Positions 1 through 5,896 of a DNA stretch of 17,250 nucleotides are shown one piece after another. Each line of letters begins with the position of its first letter. Within the stretch, counting starts at the first letter, position 1. The DNA is taken from assembly GCA_937138955.1 (NCBI GenBank), contig CAKZPJ010000332.1:1-17250 (forward strand). Direction: 5' to 3'. The stretch is from an uncultured Flammeovirgaceae bacterium (lineage in GTDB: Bacteria; Bacteroidota; Bacteroidia; Cytophagales; Cyclobacteriaceae). Below the pieces are notes generated by a model. That model was not told the origin of the DNA and ran no database searches. It saw only the letters and a list, made by a program, of their open reading frames with translations. Made by a program: the position numbers and the translations under genes.

Positions 1-528
1 TACCACGAAGAACTAGAGTCGCTAACCCAAAATATTCCCCATTTAAAACGCGCTCGTTTCTGGATGACGTTTTCCCCGCAGTATATCACACATTTGCAAG
101 TACTGGAGAACGTGGGTATGACCCGCATTGATCCGGTGAAGTTTAAGGGACAAGAAATTATTCCGCTAGAGTTTTTAAAGGCATTGTTGCCTGAACCATC
201 CTCGCTGGGAGAAGATTACCACGGGCAAACTTCTATTGGTTGCCAAATTAAAGGTTTGAAGGATGGCAAAGACAAAACTTACTACGTGTATAACAACTGC
301 GATCACGCCCAGACCTATCAGGAAGTAGGTGCTCAAGCCGTTTCCTACACCACCGGAGTACCCGCCGTGATAGGAGCCATGCTAATGCTCACCAACCAGT
401 GGATGCGACCTGGAGTGTACAACGTAGAAGAGTTTGATCCTGATCCATTTATGCAAGCCCTGAACCAGTACGGTTTACCTTGGCACGAGCGAGTTAACGA
501 ACCGCTGGCTTTTGATTATTCTGATTAA
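1..528 (+). CDS. Saccharopine/carboxynorspermidine dehydrogenase-family protein, C-terminal part
   Basis: The reading frame is open from the first base of the window, so this is the last 175 codons of a gene that starts upstream. The Met at position 64 is internal, not the start. The sequence matches the C-terminal domain of the saccharopine dehydrogenase family (LYS9/COG1748): a 'VLENVGMTRIDPV' stretch, 'YYVYNNCDH', 'VSYTTGVPAVIGAMLML', and a closing 'GVYNVEEFDPDPFM' with 'GLPWHE'. In Bacteroidota this type is usually the carboxynorspermidine synthase of polyamine synthesis, an NADPH-dependent cytosolic enzyme, but true saccharopine dehydrogenase cannot be excluded because the N-terminal nucleotide-binding domain lies outside the window. 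It is followed by a probable terminator and looks unrelated to the curli genes downstream. Confidence 0.85.
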   Translation, partial: YHEELESLTQNIPHLKRARFWMTFSPQYITHLQVLENVGMTRIDPVKFKGQEIIPLEFLKALLPEPSSLGEDYHGQTSIGCQIKGLKDGKDKTYYVYNNCDHAQTYQEVGAQAVSYTTGVPAVIGAMLMLTNQWMRPGVYNVEEFDPDPFMQALNQYGLPWHERVNEPLAFDYSD

Positions 529-580
529 TAGCGGTTACTGAGTAGTACTACCAAAGTAATCTAGCATTAGTAAAAATGTC

Positions 581-613
581 AGCCTTAGTAATGGAAAAGG
601 CTCTTTTATCTTT
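581..613 (+). terminator. Probable intrinsic terminator after the dehydrogenase gene
   Basis: A perfect 6-bp stem (AGCCTT at 581-586, AAGGCT at 597-602) with a 10-nt loop is followed directly by a T-rich tract to 613. It lies 50 bp after the stop at 528 and separates that gene from the remnant that follows on the other strand. The stem is short, so confidence is moderate. Confidence 0.5.
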
Positions 614-631
614 AAGAAACATTACTTGCTG

Positions 632-1057
632 CTATCTGCTAACCTTGATGTGCAGAAACAAATTCACGTTCTCCGGCTCACGGTTCACACTAAGTTGCCA
701 ATGTTCAAAGTCGGCTTTTTGAGCCAAATCAATTAGTTGCTGCTCGGTACGGTGATGCAGAAACCAGTTACCTAGGATTTCCATATAGGCTCGGCTGGGG
801 TTATGATCTTGGTTGAAATTTCCAACTACGATCTCCCCACCTGACTTTAGATAGTTTCTAAATCGGCGAAGTAAAGCCGCAAACAGCTTATCATCAAAAT
901 AATCGAACAGGCCTGCCGACCAGATTAAGTCAAATGTCTGCTTAGTAACGGTTAAAAAATAAGTTATCGGTTTTATGGGAGGCAGTTTTGATCTCAGACT
1001 AGACAAAAAACGTAGGCGAAGCAACGCTTCGGCGAGGCTTTTTAACGTAGTATGAGG
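632..1057 (-). pseudogene. Class I SAM-dependent methyltransferase, C-terminal remnant
   Basis: The frame is open from an in-frame TGA just above 1057 to the stop at 632, with only a TTG (1024) as possible start. The translated part matches the second half of a class I SAM-dependent methyltransferase: 'FDLIWSAGLFDYFDDK' (the strand-4 and following region), then 'GGEIVVGNFN', 'NPSRAYMEILGNWFLHHRT' and a closing beta hairpin. The N-terminal half, with the glycine-rich SAM-binding loop, is missing, and I could not find it in the 1058-1242 spacer. It is most likely a truncated, inactive gene. It sits between the dehydrogenase terminator and the hairpin closing the curli operon. A real short protein starting at TTG is possible but unlikely. 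Confidence 0.65.
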
Positions 1058-1171
1058 TCAAAAATGACCGCATAAAATGACAAAATTATTCTTTGATCGT
1101 TACTTGATGAGATTAAAATTTGCTTTCTGCTGGTTTTAGTCACTAAAGATTTGAAAACGGTGCGAGCTGCT

Positions 1172-1216
1172 GTAGTAAAGCGATGAGACCAGGGTGGTCT
1201 CACCTATCTTTACTAC
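1172..1216. terminator. Long hairpin at the end of the curli operon
   Basis: Nested inverted repeats form a long hairpin. The inner stem is a perfect 8 bp (TGAGACCA at 1184-1191, TGGTCTCA at 1195-1202) around a 3-nt loop. The outer stem is a perfect 9 bp (GTAGTAAAG at 1172-1180, CTTTACTAC at 1208-1216). It lies 26 bp beyond the curlin stop codon. There is no adjoining T-tract on the minus strand, so it may terminate transcription or protect the 3' end of the curlin mRNA. Confidence 0.55.
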
Positions 1217-1242
1217 CGGAAGTCCAGTCTAGCCCACAAATC

Positions 1243-2118
1243 TTAGAAAGGCGCGGCACCCCCTTGGGCTACGTTGGCTCCGTTGCTATTGCCTTGCTGC
1301 AATACACTCGCCAGATCATCTCGCCCAGCCTGCGTAATTCCAGATTCGTTAAAGTCCCCCAATTGTTCTACCATTGCCTGGCTATCAACACTAGTAATAC
1401 CAGTACCAAACCCCTGAAAAATGGTAGTAAAGTTATCGTCACCAACCTGCCTAGCCGAGGCGTTATTATCCATAGCAGTTCCATTGTCTACCCCCTGCCC
1501 AATAACTACTGAGTTGTCACTCCCATCCTGAGAGGCATCCATCTGATTGTCACGGGCGGTGCCACCCAGGTCATTAATAATTCGAGAACCTTGCTTCAAA
1601 TCCCCTAAGTTACTTGAGCCCAACTGAGACAATTGAATTTCGTTTTTTTCGGCTACTCCACCATCAGTGCCCTGAGCTAGTGTGGCCGAATGAAAGGCTC
1701 CATCTTGGTGAGCAGTAGCGTTATTGTTCTTGGCTTCGCCTTCATTTCCTTGGTCGATACTCAACAGGTTCGAGAAATCTATCTGAGTAATCTTGACCTT
1801 ATTGTCAATCGCCTTGCCATTATCACCTTGTACAATTTCAGCTACGTGATTTTGACCGTTCTGATCTACATCGACCTGATTATCTCGAGCAGCCCCTGCA
1901 TTTACTCCCTGATTTGCTTGGGTAACATTGAATAGCCCTTCTTGGTAGATGGTAGCCTCGTTGTCCTGGGCTAGACCCTCTATTCCCTGAAAGGCATCAG
2001 CTTGGTTGCCCTCTCCAATTTGCTCAATGTACACTTCGTTATCCTGGCTTTGAGCCAGGGCACTCGCACTTAGGACGGTGGCGAGCAGACTGCTGAAGAA
2101 AAAATGTTTGTTAAACAT
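1243..2118 (-). CDS. Curlin-like amyloid fibre subunit with about ten repeats
   Basis: This is a secreted curlin (CsgA/CsgB-type) that should polymerise into extracellular amyloid fibres after export through CsgG. It has a signal peptide (residues 1-22, 'LSASALAQS') followed by nearly perfect tandem repeats to the end. Each repeat is 26-27 residues (one about 32), starts near 'DN', and carries Q at about position 8, G at 10, N at 13 and QG at about 19-20. Nine full units (for example 'DNEVYIEQIGEGN', 'DNQVDVDQNGQNH', 'DNQMDASQDGSDN') and a partial tenth are visible. Enterobacterial CsgA has five units of about 22 residues, so this one is longer. No second curlin is present, so it may act as both nucleator and bulk subunit. 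It is the last gene of the csgEFG operon, 53 bp after the preceding gene, with a weak -7-like TATGTTTC at 2138-2145. Confidence 0.9.
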   Translation of the reverse strand: MFNKHFFFSSLLATVLSASALAQSQDNEVYIEQIGEGNQADAFQGIEGLAQDNEATIYQEGLFNVTQANQGVNAGAARDNQVDVDQNGQNHVAEIVQGDNGKAIDNKVKITQIDFSNLLSIDQGNEGEAKNNNATAHQDGAFHSATLAQGTDGGVAEKNEIQLSQLGSSNLGDLKQGSRIINDLGGTARDNQMDASQDGSDNSVVIGQGVDNGTAMDNNASARQVGDDNFTTIFQGFGTGITSVDSQAMVEQLGDFNESGITQAGRDDLASVLQQGNSNGANVAQGGAAPF

Positions 2119-2162
2119 GATGGTTAAATATTAAAATGAAACATAAATAAAACTCTTGGTTA

Positions 2163-2184
2163 GGATGATCCCTAGGGATCATCC
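2163..2184. repeat. Perfect 22-bp palindrome before the curlin gene
   Basis: The 22 bases are identical to their own reverse complement (GGATGATCCC-TA-GGGATCATCC). The palindrome covers the last codons and stop of the 92-residue gene and lies 45 bp upstream of the curlin start. In RNA it would form a strong stem. On the minus strand a T-rich stretch follows only after about 10 nt. It could attenuate, terminate or mark a processing point that raises curlin expression relative to the secretion genes. Confidence 0.6.
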
Positions 2185-2450
2185 CTTACTATTATCTTCT
2201 GGTTAGACCACTCAACCCGCTCCATTGCCTGCTGCACCGACGGAGGGGCGGTGGGGTAGATTTTAATATTGTCAAAAACTACAATCACTAGGTTTTGCTC
2301 GGCGGGCTTTTCCATCTTCAAATGAAAAGTAAAGAGCACTCCGGGTACGCCCGCTATTTCCACTACGTGGTGGTCGTATTCCACAATGGCTTTCCGGGTA
2401 CTCCGGTCGCAATAGCCTATCAGAACATAGTCGGTTTGGTTAGTTTGCAT
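2172..2450 (-). CDS. Hypothetical protein in the curli operon
   Basis: This 92-residue protein is not recognised. It lies 7 bp after the 137-residue gene and 53 bp before the curlin gene, so it should be co-transcribed with csgG. It has no signal peptide or membrane helix and looks like a small alternating beta-strand protein ('YVLIGYCD', 'VVEIAGVPGVLFTFHLKM', 'NLVIVVFDNIKIYP') with a short helix near the end. It occupies a position where other curli operons may carry small accessory proteins such as CsgC or CsgH. However, it shows no CxC motif and no export signal, so I do not assign it to either family. The start at 2450 is the only ATG that gives this frame its full length. Confidence 0.65.
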   Translation of the reverse strand: MQTNQTDYVLIGYCDRSTRKAIVEYDHHVVEIAGVPGVLFTFHLKMEKPAEQNLVIVVFDNIKIYPTAPPSVQQAMERVEWSNQKIIVRDDP

Positions 2451-2457
2451 TCGTCCT

Positions 2458-2871
2458 TTAGTAAAATGGTAGAAGGTCAGGTTCTAAAAAAGTTTTTTTG
2501 GCGGGTTCAGACCGGAAAATATCGATCCCGTAGTGTCGGCCAATCAGTTCCCGAAAGCCATGCTTCAACTGCGGAAACTCAGATATGAAGTCCTGAAAAT
2601 TGTCCGAACTAGATATCAGCGTAAAGCTATATACCAGTTTCACGGCGGCAACCGTCAGCGTATGGTGGTATTTGTCTTTAAGATTTGCGTGCCGGGCAAA
2701 GCTTTTGATTTGCTCCGGTACCCTCAGAATGGCCTCCTCAACGCCGTACCGGTCGATATTAATCCACGCCAGCCTCAGATGAGCTTCGTGGTTGAAAACG
2801 GCCTGATCAATCCGGCCACTTTCTACTTGCGTTTGCAGTTCCTGATCGCTGAGATCAAGGTGAGTGTTCAT
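2458..2871 (-). CDS. Conserved hypothetical protein in the curli operon
   Basis: This is a 137-residue soluble protein without signal peptide or membrane helix, predicted mostly alpha-helical. It resembles a conserved bacterial hypothetical family with the motifs 'FNHEAHLRLAW' (about residues 26-36) and 'KYHHTLT' (about 67-73), plus a closing 'HYGIDIFRSEPAKKTFLEPDLLPF'. The conserved histidines could bind metal or form an active site, but no function can be stated. It starts 21 bp after the csgG stop and is followed after 7 bp by the 92-residue gene, so it is very probably part of the curli transcript. That is unexpected for a protein that appears cytoplasmic. Confidence 0.75.
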   Translation of the reverse strand: MNTHLDLSDQELQTQVESGRIDQAVFNHEAHLRLAWINIDRYGVEEAILRVPEQIKSFARHANLKDKYHHTLTVAAVKLVYSFTLISSSDNFQDFISEFPQLKHGFRELIGRHYGIDIFRSEPAKKTFLEPDLLPFY

Positions 2872-2892
2872 GGTTATTGCCTAAAAGGTGGT

Positions 2893-4296
2893 TTATGGTT
2901 TGCCGAAGTAAATATTAACACCTAGCGAGGCCGACCAAAAGAAGTCGTTGTACTTGCCTTGCTGCACCTGATCCAACGCATCGCTTAGCACGTGATGATG
3001 GCGCAATTGACCGCTCAAACTCATTCGGGAGTTCACCTGGTATTCGGCGCCTAAACCGCCGGTAATAAGTCCGTACCCGGTGCTCAGCGGCTGCGATTCA
3101 TCGTTGATCCATCCGCCTCCCAACTGCATTAAAGAGGTGAAACGGGTGTGCGGAAACCAACGCCACTCAGTAAAAGCTCCCAGCAATCGAACGGGTTGCT
3201 GGTAGCCGCCTTCCCCGGCTAAATTGCCCTGCGAGGCTTCTAATCCTACGGTGAGCCAAGAACTTACTTGCATCCCCAAATGCACTATTCCGGCCGGTTG
3301 AAATAGCGGATTGGGATAATCTCCCGCGTAGCGAAAAGTACCCAAACCAGCCCCTAACCGCAGTCGGCGGCGGGAAAATTGGTGAGACCGTCGTCCCAGA
3401 TAATCGGTTTGTTCGTTGGCAATAGCTTCTTGCTGGTACTGAGCAATAACCGGAGCGTTTATTTCCTCGGCGTGCTTCAGGTTCCATAACCCGTCCAGTA
3501 TACCTTCGATGATCAAGCTGTGTACGGCTTTCTCAATCGCTTCTCGCACAGCTAGCTCCGCCGGCTCGTTATGGGTGAATCCGGTTTCGGCCTCCAACAA
3601 GCGCTGAAAACTCACGAAGCGGAATACGCCTACATCTACTTTCTGGGAAAGGACGGTGCGGGAGGTATAAACTGTTTTCAGGATTCGTCCGGTGCTGGTG
3701 GAGATCGCTCGCAGGTACACGGTTACCCGGTCTTGACGGTACTGAGCCGAGCCTCCGGTTCCAAAGTAGCGAGCTCCGGCTCCACCAGTCAGCACATTAG
3801 CATCATAGGAGATAATACCTCCTTCCAGCAGCATTCCGGCAAAGAGCAGCGGTGGCAAAGAACTATTCACTTCCCCTTCCTGCTGTTGATTGTAGGCCTG
3901 TCGGGAGGAGCGAATAATCTTCCGTTCATTTAGCAAGTTCGATAAACCTTCCCGCTCAATGGTGGTGAACCAGCCGGAAGCCTCTAACGATCGCTGCAAG
4001 ATAGAAGTCGCGCCCTGGGTTACGGCGGTCGACCAGTTAGCTCCCACCTCGGAAGGCTTGTACTGACCTGTTTGGTCTCGGAATTTGTACACCGCCGCCA
4101 CAACTTTTTCCTGCGGTTCGGGCAATTCTTTTAACTGACGAAATAAGGCTGATTCAGCTCCTAAGCGAGCCGGGGTAGGCTGTAAGGACTGATTTGGATA
4201 AGGGGCACACCCACTTAGAATAGCTGCCCCTGCGGCAATCAAGATCAAGAGTCGGATGATTGTTCGGAGCATAGCACGTAGATTAGGGGAAATCAT
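2893..4296 (-). CDS. csgG: CsgG curli secretion channel fused to a C-terminal beta-barrel domain
   Basis: CsgG is the nonameric outer-membrane lipoprotein channel that exports curlin subunits. A lipobox 'LSGC' (Cys30) follows a hydrophobic segment. Met9 is an alternative start giving a more typical signal peptide. Residues about 40-275 match E. coli CsgG closely: 'KFRDQTGQY', 'NWSTAVTQGAT', 'GLSNLLNERKIIR', 'GGAGARYFG', 'STGRILKTVYTS', 'GVFRFVSFQRLLEAE'. At the channel constriction, E. coli Tyr51-Asn55-Phe56 correspond to Glu83-Asn87-Trp88 in this numbering. E. coli CsgG stops after about 277 residues. Here about 190 more follow: a linker, then about 160 residues of alternating amphipathic strands ending 'ASLGVNIYFGKP', typical of a small outer-membrane barrel. 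The start lies 3 bp after the csgF stop, so the two are probably translationally coupled. Confidence 0.95.
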   Translation of the reverse strand: MISPNLRAMLRTIIRLLILIAAGAAILSGCAPYPNQSLQPTPARLGAESALFRQLKELPEPQEKVVAAVYKFRDQTGQYKPSEVGANWSTAVTQGATSILQRSLEASGWFTTIEREGLSNLLNERKIIRSSRQAYNQQQEGEVNSSLPPLLFAGMLLEGGIISYDANVLTGGAGARYFGTGGSAQYRQDRVTVYLRAISTSTGRILKTVYTSRTVLSQKVDVGVFRFVSFQRLLEAETGFTHNEPAELAVREAIEKAVHSLIIEGILDGLWNLKHAEEINAPVIAQYQQEAIANEQTDYLGRRSHQFSRRRLRLGAGLGTFRYAGDYPNPLFQPAGIVHLGMQVSSWLTVGLEASQGNLAGEGGYQQPVRLLGAFTEWRWFPHTRFTSLMQLGGGWINDESQPLSTGYGLITGGLGAEYQVNSRMSLSGQLRHHHVLSDALDQVQQGKYNDFFWSASLGVNIYFGKP

Positions 4297-4299
4297 GGT

Positions 4300-4713
4300 T
4301 TAGAAATAGGGTACACTGACGGTGGTTTCGCTGCCAGTGGTAGTGTCTAAGATTATTATCTGAATGCCTTCTCCGCCCGGCGCCACATCAATCTGGTAAT
4401 TGCCAATCTCGTACTGCCCTTCGGACAAACCCTCTTCTCCAAACTGATCGCTGATTAGCTCCCGGCTTATCCGGCTTAGAATCTGGCGGTTCAGGCTTTG
4501 CTCAAAGTCCTCCAGCGGATCGCGGTCAAAACGGCTATCCAGCAAACTACTTTCATCGGTAAAACCGTTTTGAGCCTGGGCCGACGATAGCATCCAGCTG
4601 TAGTTAAGGTAACTACCCCCGAAAGCCGGATTCTGGGGTTGGTAGGTAAAATCCTGAGCTTGGGATGTGTTGACTACCCCTAGCACCAGTAAAAAGAAAA
4701 AATGAGGTCTCAT
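4300..4713 (-). CDS. csgF: CsgF curli assembly factor
   Basis: CsgF couples the CsgG channel to curlin nucleation at the cell surface. In E. coli its N-terminal peptide inserts into the CsgG lumen. This protein has 137 residues, the usual length, with a signal peptide (1-19, 'VNTSQAQ'). The mature N-terminus is the family hallmark 'DFTYQPQNPAFGGSYLNY'. A helical middle (about 60-92, 'DPLEDFEQSLNRQILSRI') is followed by a beta-rich end ('YEIGNYQIDVAPGG', 'IQIIILDTTTG'). It lies between csgE (86-bp gap) and csgG (3-bp gap) in the same orientation. Confidence 0.94.
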   Translation of the reverse strand: MRPHFFFLLVLGVVNTSQAQDFTYQPQNPAFGGSYLNYSWMLSSAQAQNGFTDESSLLDSRFDRDPLEDFEQSLNRQILSRISRELISDQFGEEGLSEGQYEIGNYQIDVAPGGEGIQIIILDTTTGSETTVSVPYF

Positions 4714-4799
4714 AAGCAGATAAATTTAGATTGTTGTTATGGGGAATAAGTATAGTTAAGTTGCTGTTGATTGCCGGTCTTTTTGCTTTACTTATCATC

Positions 4800-5252
4800 T
4801 CAAAAGATACCACTTCCGTATTGATCTTTGTTTTCTAACTGCTGAGCCATCTGTTGGTAATTGAGAATCTGGTAGCGGATCAACTGTGTCGCCCGACTGG
4901 CTAAAGCGAGTAAAATCTCTTCCCGAGGCTGCAAAACCTGACTCATAATTTCACTGTCGTTTAATAGCACACTAACGCGAGTTCCCTGACCGGGCTGTAC
5001 CTGTTCTTTAATGTAGACTGTGTATTTAATTGAAGTTTTAGGGGCATTCCAGCGAGCGTAAAGTAGCTCGTAAAAGTCTCGTCCTAGCTTAGTAACCGTT
5101 TCATCAATCAGTAAACCATTTATCTCCAGATCAGCCGCTTCGGTCTGAGGTTGCGCTACGGTAGTCGCAGAGCTAAGTAGCAACTTTAATAGAATAATAA
5201 CTGACCAGTAAGGAAAATGAGCTTTGGGTTTTGAAATTGAATAAAACTGCAT
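4800..5252 (-). CDS. csgE: CsgE curli secretion adaptor
   Basis: CsgE is the periplasmic adaptor that caps the CsgG channel and selects curlin subunits. The protein has 150 residues (E. coli about 129), with a somewhat long signal sequence (1-34, core 'WSVIILLKLLLSS'). The mature part matches the family: 'LEINGLLIDETVTKLGRDFYELLYARW' aligns with the E. coli 'VPGLLTNHTVSSIGHDFY' region. It then has a beta segment with 'GTRVSVLLND' and a helical tail ('ALASRATQLIRYQ'). It is the first gene of the operon and has a leader of about 220 nt from the box-containing promoter at 5478-5567, so regulation of all curli export starts here. Confidence 0.9.
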   Translation of the reverse strand: MQFYSISKPKAHFPYWSVIILLKLLLSSATTVAQPQTEAADLEINGLLIDETVTKLGRDFYELLYARWNAPKTSIKYTVYIKEQVQPGQGTRVSVLLNDSEIMSQVLQPREEILLALASRATQLIRYQILNYQQMAQQLENKDQYGSGIF

Positions 5253-5280
5253 GTTGGTGGATTATTTAGGTTAAGTCCTA

Positions 5281-5331
5281 ACGGGGTACTATTCCCGTGT
5301 GTCGGTCGAACAGCCTACGAAACTTAGGCTG
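5281..5331 (-). promoter_or_regulatory. Two hairpins in the csgE leader
   Basis: Within the untranslated leader of csgE there are two stem-loops. One has a perfect 7-bp stem and 7-nt loop (CAGCCTA at 5311-5317, TAGGCTG at 5325-5331). The other has a 5-bp stem (ACGGG at 5281-5285, CCCGT at 5294-5298). They end about 28 nt before the csgE start codon and could control translation or mRNA stability. The role is inferred. The rest of 5332-5477 shows nothing recognisable. Confidence 0.45.
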
Positions 5332-5477
5332 CTTCATCATTGGTTCTATAGGCTTAGACCCTGTCAGCGACTCGCTTTTAAGGCATTGGTGAGTAGAAGG
5401 CATTAATGTATTTTTCATAATTAACTTTTATTTGATTTGGGTTATGACTTGTTGCTTTTTCCGGAAAGGCTATGCAA

Positions 5478-5567
5478 CAAAAGTACGGGAACTGATCAGG
5501 ATAGATAAATTTTTAGGGTGAACATGAGGTGAACGTTTTACCGAATTGATGTAGACAAAGTGTATAC
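5478..5567 (-). promoter_or_regulatory. Promoter A: four-box operator and -7 element driving csgE
   Basis: On the minus strand four boxes TGTNYAC-like are read in order: GTATAC (5567-5562), GTCTAC (5556-5551), GTTCAC (5534-5529), GTTCAC (5523-5518). Start-to-start distances are 11, 22 and 11 bp. The Bacteroidota -7 element TACTTTTG (5485-5478) begins exactly 38 bp after the start of the last box. A TTTA 20 bp upstream of the -7 element may be a weak -33 element. The same geometry recurs at three other promoters in the window. This position, just upstream of the -33 region, fits an activator touching RNA polymerase. Confidence 0.8.
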
Positions 5568-5792
5568 ATGAATCAAGAAAAACGCGCCTATATGAGCTTT
5601 TAGGGGAACTATTAGTAGTACTACTTACTAATAAAAACTTTTTGAAATAGCGAAATATAGTATGAAATGATGTTTATTCTCTGATAACTACTGGCCTAAT
5701 TCCCTACTTCTGTAGTGTATACCTAATTTCTTTGCGCTGCTACCCCAATTTATTATTGCAAATAATTGATAACCAATAGTATATGAGCTTGT

Positions 5793-5873
5793 GTACACCT
5801 TATGTATACCTGCTATGTTCACCTATTGTCTACTGCTATGTACTTACTAGCAGTAATGAGTCACCTAGTTTTG
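5793..5873 (+). promoter_or_regulatory. Promoter B: four-box operator and -7 element driving regulator 1
   Basis: The plus strand carries GTACAC (5793-5798), GTATAC (5804-5809), GTTCAC (5817-5822) and GTCTAC (5828-5833), at distances 11, 13 and 11 bp. The -7 element TAGTTTTG (5866-5873) begins 38 bp after the start of the last box, as in promoters A, C and D. It lies 23 bp before the ATG of the regulator gene, so the leader is very short. This implies autoregulation of regulator 1. The spacing between the two pairs is shorter than in the other three sites. The stretch 5568-5792 between sites A and B is AT-rich and shows nothing else. Confidence 0.78.
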
Positions 5874-5896
5874 CTGCGAATCACTAATCAATAATT

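Noticed and set aside
1183..1512. Plus-strand open frame of 109 codons
   Set aside because: It is antisense to the curlin repeats and starts inside the operon-end hairpin.
1243..2118. Repetitive DNA that might be taken for a CRISPR or tandem-repeat array
   Set aside because: The repetition is at protein level (26-27 codons) with divergent DNA; there are no identical repeats with unique spacers.
2533..2925. Plus-strand open frame of 130 codons within the curli operon
   Set aside because: It lies opposite the 137-codon gene, whose protein has family-like motifs; the plus frame has no recognisable features.
3571..3933. Plus-strand open frame of 120 codons
   Set aside because: It is antisense to csgG, which has strong family similarity along this stretch.
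4613..4813. Minus-strand frame overlapping the start of csgF and the end of csgE
   Set aside because: It overlaps both well-supported genes, and its sequence has no signal peptide or known motif.
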